The position numbers were made by a program, and so were the translations under genes. Shown in pieces: positions 49,795 through 63,327 of a stretch of 64,000 nt of DNA. This DNA comes from Vespa crabro (taxonomy: Eukaryota > Arthropoda > Insecta > Hymenoptera > Vespidae), in the NCBI RefSeq assembly GCF_910589235.1, contig NC_060961.1, forward strand, positions 5,449,501-5,513,500. Reading direction: 5' to 3'. The notes below the pieces were generated by a model. It was given only the letters and a program-made list of their open reading frames with translations. It was not told the DNA's origin and made no database searches. Within the stretch, counting starts at the first letter, position 1, and every line of letters starts with the position of its first letter.

Positions 49795-52096
49795 TGATAC
49801 ATATGTATTAACGAATATCACGTTTTTATTCTCACGCATAAACACTAACATACACATTGATGTTTTACAATGCGTTATTTCGCGTTTTTCGAGTCGAATT
49901 ATAGTATTATTCGATACAGAAAATAAATATGTCAAGAAGATAATGCAGAAATAAAAAAAAAACTACTGGCTCGTTTAATTCTTTTACATATTTTCTTTTT
50001 TTTCTTTTCTTTTCTTTTAGCATCGAGCTTCCAGTAAATAAAAAAATTTCGAGAAGAATTTTTTTTCACATTTAACACGAGAAAGTGAATAACGCATTGC
50101 TCCATTTTTCTCGCTGTATTGTAACGAATTGTACGCGTGAGTCGTGAGGAAGGGAGAGAAGAAAGATGAAAAAAAAGAAAAAGAAAGAGAGGGACAAAAT
50201 ATTTTTAACACATTTCTCGATTTCCTATATTATGCCAATAACATTATGAAGGCGTTATCTATTTACCAAAGTTTTTCTCTTCCAATCGTTTCATTCTTCT
50301 AATCATGTGTATTTCAAAGACGTCAAGCGGAACGTTGGAGAAGTGTGTTTTTGTAATGCATCAAATAATTCCTATTTCTATCCATATTTGTATTTGTATT
50401 TTACATTTGTATTTTATATTAACATATTTATATTTATACATTACTACGGACACAAATACGTTTAATTAATTAATTAATTGATTAATTAATTATAAAAAAA
50501 AAAAGTAAAGAAGAAAAACAATAAAGCGACGTGTTGTATCTTCCGTCGATCGAAGAACGTTGAAATGTGTTACAAATTTGATACGCATTTTAACGTGATC
50601 ATTATCTCGTAGGTATACGGAATATATCATATGGAGTTTCTAGAAATGTTAATTAAATATTAATCAACGCTTAGCACACTTTCCTACTTAGCTTATTCGG
50701 TGGTAATATAAAGAGAAAGAGAAGAAAAGAAAAAAAAAAATTTATAGTTCCATATCAAAGACATTGGTTTCTCTTGGTAATTTTCGTTATCGTTGAATAT
50801 TACATTTGGACACGTTTCAATGAGAATGTTCTATTTTCGACAGATTTAATTCTTTCAATAATCTCATTAGGAAATATTATGCGTTCGTTAGACGATGAAT
50901 AATCAATTACACTTACGATACTTTTAATCGAATTCATTGTGTTCCTCTACTTATTTCGTCAATTAATCTCGCCGATATTATCTGAACATTTCGTTCAGAA
51001 ATCCGCAAGGGAGAACGCGAAGAAGTACCTGCCGCATTGAAGTCAGTATTAAAAGAGATAGTAGCGAGCAAGCATCCGGCGGAAGTGAATAGATTTATCG
51101 ATTTTATCGATCTTTTTCACGATATTTATTAGTAAAGCCTTTTTCTACTCTTCCAAACGATATAATAAATTCTCTCTATTCCTCGTATTTTAACTTATAT
51201 ACATATATCCATATTATATACCTATAATGTATAACATTCTTTTTCTCTTTTTTATTTCTTTTCGAGAAAAGCACACAAACACAAACATACGTACATATAC
51301 ACATGATCGTACTCACGTTTGTTGTATTTGAGAGGAAAAAAAAAAGAAAGAAAGAAAAAACAAAAACAAAAAAGAAAAGAGAAGAAAATCGTGTACTTTC
51401 GAGTTTGCATGTTTCGAGGTTTTTTCCTGTGTGATATAACGAATTTCTTCATTCACATCTTTTTAAGTGTTAAAAAAGGAGTGAGAAAGAGAGAAGAAAG
51501 AGTAAAGTGTCTTATGAGATCACGAGGAGGTCGCGAGATCTATTTTCGATTTATAATCAGCAACGGGTTTTAGCTCGCTCTACAAGTCAGTCAAATCGTT
51601 CCGCGCACGTCTGTGTCTATTCTTATTAAATTTAATAATTCTAATGAAAAAAGGAAAAAAAGAAAAAAAAAGAATAAAAGCTCGTGTGAAATTTCAATGA
51701 TTTAGTTGCAAATTAAAAATTTAATAAATTATAATATAACGTTCGCGATCGTGATCCGATCGACAGCATTTTATCAGTTGCCTCGTCGTCGATCCTATCG
51801 CGAACAAGCAATTAAAGAAAAGTAAATAAATGAATTATTAATTAAAAGAAAAAAAAAAAAGTGAAATAATATGTTTTCCAGACATCGAGAGAGAGAGAGA
51901 GAGTCTTCCGATCAAGCGACAAAGTAATGAAAGAAGACACGATGCTTTCTTTGAAACTTTTTAAGATCTTTAAATAATGTTCTTCGATCTATTTACTAAC
52001 TCGCTTGATCGATATCTCTCCTTCATCTTCTCGTTATTACAATGTACTTATGAAAATGCGTGATAAGATCGTTATTATTATATGATAAGTGAAAGA

Positions 52097-52144
<48 letters not shown>

Positions 52145-52956
52145 GAAAAAATAAGATTGGAAATAAACGAAGCTTTTAATATCCATAACAAATGTGTTCC
52201 TTGATCAATTCCCATAAGATAAGAAATCGATTAAAATATTTGCATAGTAACTGCTCTTCATCTAAAGTAAAAATATGACAGCATTATCATATAAATTAGA
52301 TATCACTATGTGTGTGCGTGTGCGTGCGTGTGTGTGTGTTCGTGTATATATATATATATATATACATATATACCTAAACCAAATCCCTGGGTATTAATTT
52401 CATAATTTAAAGACAGGCTCTTACGCATTAACATAGCGTCGCGTGAACGTTCGTAAAAATATGAACGCCCAATTGATGATTTCTAAATTATCCTATTTAT
52501 TCGTTCAACCTTTAACCTCCATATACAATTATTATTCAAGCGTTAAATTTCTATTCAGATGAGAAAAGTTGGAGCATGGAATTCCGGTTTGTATATTGGG
52601 CGTATGTACACACACATATATATATATATATGTACATTATAAAACTTGTGTGTCCGTGCCTTGAGGAGGATCAGACTTGTAAGCGGCCTAGACCTTGCGA
52701 GAAGGTGAAAGTCGAGGTCGAGATTAGTCTCTCGTCTTCGTACTTTCTCAAAAACATATAAATTTTTACGATATTCTTAGAGATCATTCGTTTCTTTTCT
52801 TTTCTTTTTTTTTTTCTTTTCTTTTCTTTTTCTGTGATATTTTCACTAAGACTTCCTTCCTTTCATAAAATATTACCAACGAAGATCGATAGAAGATTTT
52901 CGCATCGTATAAAAGTAAATCTCTTGGAATAGAACGAAGAAATAGTATCTAAATAT

Positions 52957-53017
<61 letters not shown>

Positions 53018-53041
53018 TGTATATATGTATATATCGCGAGT
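47635..53041. other. Mctp 3' region and gene-poor DNA
   Basis: Begins as the Mctp 3' UTR. It holds a GATA/TA repeat (47826-47930), TA repeats (49170-49212 and 49731-49792), A-rich purine stretches, a GA repeat (52098-52141), a short TG-rich tract near 52312, and TA plus GA at 52972-53017. AATAAA hexamers are frequent (for example 49432), so the Mctp 3' end cannot be fixed. No coding exon was seen. Confidence 0.5.
49731..49792. repeat. (TA)n microsatellite
   Basis: About 30 TA units with one CA break near the left end. Confidence 0.95.
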
Positions 53042-53130
53042 ATGTACGATTCGAAAAGGTTACAACGGAAATTTTCGCGCATACTTTGCTGTGGAAAGTT
53101 CCAATTGGGTTGGTATGGCAGTTCAAGCCG
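53042..53130 (+). CDS. possible first coding exon of an unrecognised gene
   Basis: From ATG at 53042 a frame of 29 codons plus two bases (MYDSKRLQRKFSRILCCGKF, then QLGWYGSSS) ends exactly at an ideal GTAAGT donor. The peptide is basic with a Cys-Cys pair and resembles membrane-proximal palmitoylated tails, but I cannot name a family. Any further exons would lie to the right, possibly beyond the window. A shadow frame on the minus strand is mostly repeat-coded. Confidence 0.25.
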
Positions 53131-53456
53131 GTAAGTCCAGTTTTCTCGCCTCTATTCGATGCATCCGGATCGAGTTGATATCAAAGTAACGAAGTACTGG
53201 ACTCCCGTCGTTTCTGTGAACTACGTTAGATACTAAAGTAGAATAAGTATAGAAACTTCTATAGAACGAGGCTCCTTTCTTCAAAAGAACGGGTTAGTAA
53301 GATCAGTCGCATTCTTTTGCCAGCTCTTACAACGCCCCGATGAAAGTTTGTTTTTTTTTTCTTTTCTTTCTTTCTCTTTTTTTTTTATATTTTAGGTATA
53401 TTCTCATGTGCTAATCGTTCACGCTCTCAACATCATCAGCCAATTTGTCGTTATTA

Positions 53457-53475
53457 TTTTTATTATTATTATTAA

Positions 53476-53524
<49 letters not shown>
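53457..53524. repeat. (ATT)n microsatellite
   Basis: About 22 ATT units with one or two interruptions. Confidence 0.95.
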
Positions 53525-54840
53525 TCGTGGCTCATAATTTTTAAAGTTTCATAAATCCTGTTGATAAGGGACACGAGATAGAGAGACACCACTTTCTCCT
53601 AGTGATCTCACGAGCCTCTAACCGGTCTGATCATTACGTTCTTAATCTACTTTGCTCGAATAGGGGGAAAAAAAAGAAAAAAGAAAGAAAAAGAAAAAAT
53701 ACCCGATACGATTCACGTAATTTTTATTCGGTTTATTCCATTTGCATAATCGCGTAGAAAATGATTTACTTTTTTTTTTTCTAAGTTATTCGGGAATTTG
53801 ACAAATTGATTGGATTTATTTATTTATTTAATAATAAACAACGGGCATCGGTACAGGGTGACAGAAAGAAGGATAAAATATAAGATAAAAATAAAAGGGA
53901 AAAGAAAAGAAAAGAAAAGAAAAGAAAGCTTGTCAGTAATGTGTCGGGACAAAAAACGAAAAAACTAAAAAACTATAATACGATAATTGTTTAATTACTC
54001 TCAAAGCTGATCGTCTGCATTCATTGATAGAACCGGAGAAAAAGTCAACTCAATCGGTGACATTATTGCTAACTTTCGTGACATAAATTTTTTTCTCTCT
54101 TTTTTCTTTTTATTTATTTATTTTTTTTTACATGTAATTTCTATTCATCTTATTCTATTCTTCGTACTTTTATAATCATCTTGATAAAAAATTCTTGCTT
54201 GATTTTTCTTACAACATTTTCATTATTATTTTCGACTAAACATATTTACATTACATCTATATAGAAAGGATTCATGTTCATATGCAATATTTAAATTATT
54301 GACTGTCATCGCACAATACGTGTTTACGTACATATATGTATGTAGGTCGATAATATCCTTGACAACACCCAACTATTCATGGGAAAGATCTTGACCAAGT
54401 GTGATCAGTAGTATGATCAAAAGAGATTGTTTAATACTTTCGAAAACAATTGATATAGGTGATCGTGCTTATTACGTTTTGTGTTTGGATCTCGTATAGC
54501 CAAAGTGGGCGAGTCAAACGTGTTGTTCCGATTGACCTTTATATCGGTTACATTTTATCTTCTTTGGCCTGGCCATTTTCCCACGTACACAATATATTTA
54601 CCAATAACACATCCGAGTTCGAGCGAACTTAATGAACAAGTTACGTTGAGTTTATATTTATTTTCACAAATAGTATTTCACAATAATAATAATGGTGCAT
54701 AGACACACACACTCACACACATACACACACACACGCGCATATACGCATATACTGCCTTGTAATGGTATTTACCTCTTATTATTTAAGTCTATTATATAAT
54801 TTATGTTACGAGTTTAGACGCCTTCCATATATGTACTTGT

Positions 54841-54844
<4 letters not shown>

Positions 54845-54902
<58 letters not shown>
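54845..54902. repeat. (TA)n microsatellite
   Basis: About 29 uninterrupted TA units. Confidence 0.95.
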
Positions 54903-54906
<4 letters not shown>

Positions 54907-56381
54907 GGAGAAGGAAGGAACTTATATATATGTTACAGTCTCACTCGGTTACGTTTCAAGCTTTGGACGATCATTATCGTAATAAGTGAAATTTCACATG
55001 GAATTATCTTTGATAATTCGATTATTTATTCTGTAGAAAGGAGACACGATGAACTGTACGTAGATATATTTATATACTGTCTTTTTTATGCGAGTTGTAT
55101 TACTATTTTTTTGCTAATTCCTTTTGTTTATTTATTTCTTTTTTTTTTTTCTTTTAAATTACAAAGTACCATTTCTTTGTTATAACAATTTATATGTATG
55201 GGTCTATATTCATTGTGGATAATTCGTTTCTTATTCGTATCAAGAACGCAAGAGCTTGTTTAACATAAGAGGAGGAAGATACTTTTCGCTATGGAGGAAG
55301 ATCTACCCTGACCCACTTCCGGTCAAGTTCATTGCTCATCCGCCACGATGACCTCGACGCGCCTTCCTCGCATAATATGACGCATACTTTTACGTTCGTA
55401 GACCGCTCATCTTCTTCGTATATATATATATATATATATGTACATATATTTCTCTTTCTCTGCTTTTTTTTTCTTTCTCTATTCCACCCCTCCTCCCTCT
55501 CCCTCTCCCGGTGTCTCGTACTAAGTATACGACACGACGTATGCGATATTTTCGAAATTCGCAAAAGTCACAATTGCTTCCTCAAAGGCAATATTTGTCG
55601 AGTAATCGATTAAAAAAAATGTCTTGCAAACAAATTCCTTCGTGTATTTATTTTTCTATGAAACGTGGTATGTTTCATTAATTAGTTATTAAATAAACGA
55701 TCGCTTTATCGATTAGAGTAAGTGCCATTTTAAAATATTAATGAAACATTAAAAAATTCCAATCTAATGAATTATCTTTCGAATTGAAATATATCTAAAT
55801 AAAGAATATATATTTAATTTATTAATGTTTCTATCGATGATCGTGTAATACGTTAAAAAGTAATAGATAAATAAGTGTCTTAAAACATGAACGAAATGTT
55901 TTAATAAGTTAACTTTCAAAGATTACTATTCTTTCCGCATATTATTACACACATCGGACATTATCGTTGTTTCGCTTCAACACCGATTTAATTATTTGAA
56001 ATTTAAATGAATTATTATTCGAATAAGAATCGATGATAGAATTTCAGTTTACTTTCGCCTAACTTTTACGAAGTTGAAATTATTCATTTCCGTGTTTTAT
56101 GAAAATTCGAATTTCAATCAAAATTACCATTAGGATTTCATCGAGAATATATGTATGTAGATATCGTATCATCGTGAATTCCATTCGTCCAGTTCTTGCT
56201 AAGTAATTAATGGAATTAATGAACGAAGCGTTTAATCAATCTCAAAGAGAAAGAGAAAAAATACCGATCGATCCTATAATTCAGGGAATTACTAAAGTAC
56301 GATTGAAAAAGGGAAAGGATACTTTTATGATGGAATTTAAAAGAGATAAAAAAGAAGTAGAAATAAAGAGGAAAAGAGAGC

Positions 56382-56421
<40 letters not shown>

Positions 56422-57654
56422 AACTATGTACCTGTGACCGATTATTATTAATGTAATTACAGAATGGAAGAAGAAGAAGAAGAAGGAGAAAAAAAAGAAG
56501 ATGAAAAAGAAGAAAGATGGAATGCATTGTATTTTACGGGCGGGATAACTTTCACCTGCAATGATCTCAACATTATTGGTTTTCGAATAAAAATCTATTG
56601 TCTTCTACCGATAAATTAGCCCTAACCACCCAGCAAGACGAATGGTAATTTCCTATTTCTTTTTCCAGGGCTACACTGTGGCTTCTCATTCAGAGAACGA
56701 AAATGAAGGAATCGCTTGAAAGAGAAAGGCCATGTCGAGAACAGAATATAAAGGAAACGTTCAAAAGAGAAAGGCAACGAGCCCGAGAGGTATGTTTGAA
56801 CGCAAAGAGACGTAGGAGAGACGAAAATGAAAGAAAGACAGAGAAAGAACGAGGGAGAGAAAGAGAGACAGAGAGAGAGAAAGAGAATGAGGGAGAGAAA
56901 AAAAAGAGAGAGAGAGAGAAAGAAAGAGAAAGAGAAAGAAGTTACAAGACAGCTGGAAAAAGCAAAGAGCGGTATCGTTGAAAAGTAGCTCGATGAATGC
57001 ACGCAGAAGGAAGAGAAAGATATTCTTGCGCGATTCTATTTCGCAAGGACACACGACCAGCAACATTCAACTAGCTAAACTTCCTTTTCAAATACTACGT
57101 TGATAGTCTGAACATAGTATGTATGAATGTATATAATGTACATTGAACCGTTGAAGAAAGGGTGAAAGTCTCGACTGGGGCCGTCTAACTCGATGGAGAT
57201 TATCAATGCTTTTGGAATTAATTGAACGATGCACTCGATTAAATAGTTTCGAGATAGGTGGTGTAAAAAGAAAAACGGAGAAAAAAATTGGGGTTTTTTT
57301 TCCTTTTTTTTTTTTTTCTTAAATTTAAATCAGTCAAGTATGACGGAGATAACTAAGTTTTAAAAAAATAATAATTTTTATACTTCTTTTTCTTCGAAAT
57401 GCATTCGCACATTATTTCAGATCATATGTGACGTTCTATGATTCGAAGTGAGAAACAAAATTTTTTCTACTGGATGGACTCGTGCGATCGTCGATGTGAA
57501 AATTTGTTTAAAAGTACGTCATCCGAGTGATAGAAGGTAAAAAATCGATGATATTTGCGAAATACAATTTTTTTTCCGTTGCTAAGTTTCGAACCTAAAG
57601 CACAACTTCAACATTTCAACTTTCAACGAACCAACTTTACAATTTTTTTTATCT

Positions 57655-57655
<1 letters not shown>

Positions 57656-57715
<60 letters not shown>

Positions 57716-57731
57716 TCTCTCACTCTATCTC
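57656..57731. repeat. (TC)n microsatellite
   Basis: TC repeat with CACTCTC interruptions; a second (TC)n lies at 57952-58001. Confidence 0.95.
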
Positions 57732-57950
57732 TCACGCACTCTATTTCACGACGGTCGTACACCGACTTTTTCTCTATCTCTCTTTCCCTCTTTCTCTCTC
57801 TCTTTCCTTCAAAATTTAAATAGATTGCTTTAAAACTAATATTTTCTTAAGTTAAATTTAGCCTAAACTTATCGTCTAATCGTAAAGAATAATTATTTAT
57901 GTAAATTGAATAAAAATAATAAAACTTTTCGTTAATATTTGTTTATTCAG

Positions 57951-58003
<53 letters not shown>

Positions 58004-59260
58004 GAGGAAACGTCTGTAAATAATAAAATTTATCACTCCAACCGGTTTGAAACTTTTGAAAAACGTCACTCTTGTATTGGCATAACTGATCGTACGTTAT
58101 CCGCCGGGAATGTAGCTCGATCAAGTTTTGCACGAGTTTACAGGAGTAGTTCTATATCTCTTCATATTAGCTGAACGACACGACCAAGAAAAGTGAGAGG
58201 CAGCCGGAACGTATGCTACTCTTATGCAACTTTTGATAGGAATCGTAGTGTGGGTCATTTAGTCGAACTCTTACGAAAATTCTCAACTCTCTTCATTAGG
58301 CAATGACTAAGAACGAGACGAATTCTTTTCAAGGACATAATCACAATCGAAATATACTTATGATTTCTCTCGTTTCGATGAATAAAATATTACTGCGATC
58401 GCAAATATTACCAAGAATATAAAATATTTTTCTTTTCCCGTTCTCTCAATTCAGACGAAACTTCTTTCACGGAGAGGTAATTACATCTGAAAAATATTCT
58501 TTTGAATCTCCGACTGTATGATGATTTGTGTATATCTACATATATGTGTGTGTATTCATGTATATATATATGTATGCACATACATATGGATATATGCGAT
58601 AAAAGAGATTTCCCCTCTCGCCGTTAACTCCACCTAAAACATGATGTGTATCTTATGAAAAATGTAGAAAGGGAGGGAACAATGTTCGTGTACATACAAT
58701 GGTAAGAGGACGAAGATGAGGAAGGAGGAGTAAATAACGAAGGAGAAGAAGAGTTCGAATTCAATGACCGGATATACGGCGCACTGATGATTGCATCTTG
58801 CGTATTCGCTACGTGTCTCCGATACAATCAACTATCTTTAAATAAAACGATCCTCTTTTCCGTATGTATGTGTATGTGTGTGTGTGTGTGTGTACGTGGG
58901 TGTGTCGAAAAAGCAATAAATCGAAAAACAGAGAAATCGGAGCCACTCGGAAAATGAACCATAACTTTCATACTCTCTATACTTTTTTTTTTTTCCTTTC
59001 CCTTTCGTTGTTAATTATCCTTAGTTAAAGCAAGAACTAGTATCAAACCATCCATGAAAAGAAGTGGATCCACCCAGTGCCACTTGAGAAAGAGGTAATT
59101 CTTCGACGTTATCTCCATTGTATCTCACAATGGCCCAAGTTGTCCCTTATACTTTGAATAATTACTACGCGAATCTTGGCGAATGAGAAAATTACGTTAT
59201 TTACTTAGATAGTTGGATATGTATAATATATACACGTATGTAGATTTCATTTTAGCTATT

Positions 59261-59305
<45 letters not shown>

Positions 59306-59939
59306 CTGTATATATATACAGCATTGTATAGTTCATTTAAGAGCACTTTAAAGATTTATTACTTATTCATTCCTTCCTTATACAATAATTTCTTATATAT
59401 AAATAATATATTATATTCATAATGATCATATTTTACTATACTTTCGACTTTTTTATGAACTAATTTCTTATTTAACCAATTTCAGGAAATCTATAATAAA
59501 TGTTTCTAATAATGTTAAATCAATGTATCATACATAAAGAAAATCTAATTATTTTAAATTTCGTATTTTATTATAATTATTAATATATATCATGTACTAC
59601 GGTAATTATGTTATACGAAAGATTTGAATGGAATTTATTTAGGTATTAAATAATCAGTATCACGCGACACGTACATATACGTGTCATGGGTGATAACTGA
59701 AAATTCGATGAGTCTTCTCTCCTTCGTACGTTGACCTTGAAATCGATTCCTTTCTATTCTATGCCCGAACACTAAGCGATAGGGGAAAATCTTCGTCTTT
59801 CTACTTCGATTCGAGATAAATTCCTTCGTCGATGTTAGATATTACGTACGTAGTAGAGTTACGGATTAACATCGAATCCTTTTTATCTTTTATTCTCTAT
59901 TTTATGCACGGCCACACATGCGTGATAACTTCTAATCTA

Positions 59940-60120
59940 TATATACATACGTACATACATAGAAGCGAAAAGGATTCCGTCGATACGCGTGTACGTACAT
60001 ACATACGTACGTATGTATATACTCGGTATGTACATATATACATACATACATACGTACATAAATGCATACATACATACGTATATAAATACACACATACATG
60101 CATACATACATGTATATACC
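59940..60120. repeat. TACA/TACG tetranucleotide repeat region
   Basis: Degenerate ATAC/GTAC units across about 180 nt. Frames of about 67-128 codons on both strands are open here only because the unit lacks stop codons. Confidence 0.85.
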
Positions 60121-60990
60121 ATATCCGAGCTCTCTTTCATCTATGTGTTCGTTCCGGCCTAATGGATCGCAGGTACATACACATAGAAATTTGTACCGAT
60201 TTTTCTGGTTTGCGCTAGTGAAAGGGAAGGATACTTCCAATCTTCGAGACCCAGATACTTGATAACTCTCCTTTATACCCTTTATTTATATATTTAGTTT
60301 CCCGTATGTCTACATCGTACAATCTCCATTATTTTTGATGGATTATTTAATGGACCACTCGAAGAGACCGTACTCGATAAGTTTAAACATTATCGATCTT
60401 CAAAATAAGATCGTAAATTACATCGTTTGTAAACGCTAAGAAGTTATTCTCTTTAGCGTGTACATTTAAATAGGTACACATTTAGCGTTAGTGTGTCCGT
60501 GAGACGAGGAAAGGTCGACGACCCTTTTTGTTGGACACCCATCGCTTGAGTACCCTTTCAAGAAGTCGTATAAGATGACGTTCAAAACGAATAGAAATAG
60601 TAGAAAAAGGGTAAGATACTCTGTAATGTTTCAACAACCTGGGTTAACTTTCCACGCTCGTGTGTTATTTATAAAACGAAAAAGAAAAAAAAAAAAGGAA
60701 AAAGTAAAAAAAGAAAAGAAGAAAAGAAAAACGAAAAAAAGAAAAGAAGAAAAATAAAAAGAAGAAAGAGTAAAAAGAATCTTCTCTCGATATAGTGCTC
60801 GGTACATTAACTATGCCATCGTTAATTAGTTATGCTGTTACTTGGATAGAAAGGAGCGTATCAATAAATAATCTATGTTTTCACGATCAGAATCCATTAT
60901 GGTCCATTAATAAATAAAAAGGATTAGAATGATAATTTCGTTGGGATTTAAAAATTAGAAAGGCAAGAAGAAAAACAAAGTATCAAGTAA

Positions 60991-61460
60991 ATATCTAGAA
61001 TAAAATGATCCAGATGGCAGGTAGCAGGTAAGATCATACTGGGCAAGGTCATCCATCGTGATCATGCATACGTAAATATGATCGATCCCTTTCGATCTTC
61101 GGAAAGTGCCTTCGAAGTATATTTCCAGGATCCCGTTCCGTTTGGCCAATCGAAGGAGAGGCTTTCTCTTGGATCACGTTTCGTCTACATTGCATCGGGT
61201 ACACGCTTTATGGCAATGCTTGTCTCTCTTTGGAGGGGAGTCTATATAGACTCTCCATTACGATGGTGCCCCTTCAAACTGTTCGTGCTTCTAAGACCGT
61301 ACGCGTACTCTCGAGTTGGACACCTCCTCGCGTGTGCCCACCTGCGTTTATCCACGATTTTTTTTTTTTTTTTGGAAAAAAATAGATTGGACAATAGCAA
61401 AGAAATTTTAGATAGGTATATAGGAAATGCAAGAACGTTCGTGGTGCAGTGTCATAGAGT
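60991..61460. other. GC-richer island with a 16-bp palindrome
   Basis: About 470 nt of complex, non-repetitive sequence in the desert. It contains GAGTCTATATAGACTC (61238-61253), a perfect palindrome that includes a TATATA core, and GCAAGGTCA near 61034, like a nuclear-receptor half-site. A 140-codon plus frame and a 64-codon minus frame cross it, but neither has recognisable domains. It may be an enhancer, a promoter or an old transposon remnant. Confidence 0.35.
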
Positions 61461-61893
61461 GTTATTTATATCGTCAATAATAAATAATATAAATTATTAG
61501 AAAACTATTTGATTTTTATTATTGTCACGAAAAGAGAAAGAAATAGAGAAACGGGAAAGTGAGGGGTGAAACGACGGTGTCGCGACAACTTCTTCAAAGT
61601 CACCCTGCACAATGGTGAGTTCTACGAGAATAGTGATTCTTCTTACAAATCATTCGTTATTTGTCAGAGTACAACGCGTTATGCACTACTTGAAATAACT
61701 TTTGCTCGAACGTTTGATTTGAAAAAAAAAAAGAAAATAAAAAATGAAGATAAAATAAATGAAGAAAAGAAAACAAATTCTCTCAAAGGAAATTCTGTTC
61801 ATTTTTACTTCAAGTAAAATCACGAGAAACATTTATTTTCTTAACATTTTTCCAACTTTCTTATTGTCTCTTGAAGTTTTTAATATTCCATAC

Positions 61894-61947
<54 letters not shown>

Positions 61948-62450
61948 AAAAAATAATACATATATATGAAAAAGTAAATGCAATTATTAACAAATTATTA
62001 TCAATTTGTTAATTATTATAATTCGTTTAATTGTTTTCCATCTATTTATAACGATTTAAGCGTTATTATCTCGATCGTTATTGATTATTTTACGATAGTG
62101 TTAAAGAAAACATGATAATAAATATAACATCATTAAAATTATTAACAATGAGTTGTAAGAATGCGACTATATAAATCGAATTTTTCACTTTTATCGTTAA
62201 ACTTGGCACTTTCGCATCCCTCTTCCCATTGAAGAGAAAGAATCATATAACGGACAAAGTAGTTGCCGGAGAATCAAATATGCCTCCGGGATTGAAATGG
62301 GGGTCAGTATGTGAACAGCTTCGTTCTTTATGTCGCAATTCGAGAGGTCGGTGAACGTCTATCTTCCGAGATGTCGTATGTCGTATCATCGATTCGTAGC
62401 TTTCCTACATTTTTGCTTCTTCTTTTGTCTTCTCTCTCTCTCCCTCTCTC

Positions 62451-62485
<35 letters not shown>

Positions 62486-63288
62486 TTCTTCTATTTCTCA
62501 TAAAACAGAAAGAAAGAGAGAGAGAGAGAGAGAAAAAAAGAGAAAGAGAAGGGAAGAGAGACAAAAAGAGAGAGAGAGAGAGAGAGAAATACGTAGCATG
62601 AAACGTAGATAAATATATGTTTTCATTGCTTCGTGACTCTTAGCGAACGTAATTCCTTTCCCGATCGAATCTCGATATCATTGCCGAACGAGATTACGCA
62701 ATTGAAAGGTTTTCATTTTCATGCTCGATCTGCAGCTAATCGTACCCGGATCTTTTCATGAATTTCGTTTCTTTCATTTTCTTTCATTTATCATTTCTCA
62801 TATTAAAAATTATTAAGTTATTTAAAAAATTTAAAAAGATTGGACGGATTTGGACGATAGAAAAAAAAGAAAGAAAAAAAAAATATATATATATATATAT
62901 ATGTATAAAATTCTCATATCCTTCAAATTATCTATTTTCCTTGATCTTATGGATCACTTGAGTAGATCATGAATAAACGAAGAAAAAATTTATGAATAAA
63001 TAGATAGATAGATAAATAAATAAATAAATAAATTACGCAAAGGAAGGAATTCACCATCTTTAACGTAAAATTTCATTTCCCTTGATGATAAGAGTTCAGT
63101 TCGCAACCAAGGAACTAATTCCTTTCCAACGAGAGACTCTTTTCTCATGTCTCCATATTACTTTCCGAGCGTATAGCCGGTTATTAGTTTCACTTTGAAA
63201 ACTCGAAACTCTCGTGAACGGGCGTGTACCTACCGATCTTTCTTTCTCTCTTTCTTTTTCTCAGATCTTCCACCACTCGCTCTCTCTT

Positions 63289-63327
<39 letters not shown>

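Larger units (their letters stand above)
53131..60990. other. gene-poor repeat-rich DNA
   Basis: No supported gene. Contains ATT repeats (53457-53524), TA repeats (54845-54902 and 59264-59302), TC repeats (57656-57731 and 57952-58001), GA-rich tracts (56385-56425 and 56820-56940), CA and TG tracts (54705-54735 and 58860-58895) and a long TACA/TACG-type tetranucleotide region (59940-60120). Long frames over these are repeat artefacts. Confidence 0.6.

Noticed and set aside
53857..53866. TACAGGGTG-like transposon end
   Set aside because: No matching inverted end within about 1.5 kb; a single short match is expected by chance.
54481..54702. 73-codon plus-strand frame with a hydrophobic segment
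   Set aside because: Starts at GTG, no splice sites of note, ends in a poly-Asn stretch; no support.
59832..60240. Overlapping frames of 67-128 codons on both strands
   Set aside because: The TACA/TACG tetranucleotide repeat lacks stop codons, so open frames arise on both strands.
61078..61500. 140-codon plus-strand frame
   Set aside because: Runs into a T-tract and has no recognisable domain or splice context; kept only as part of the non-repetitive island.
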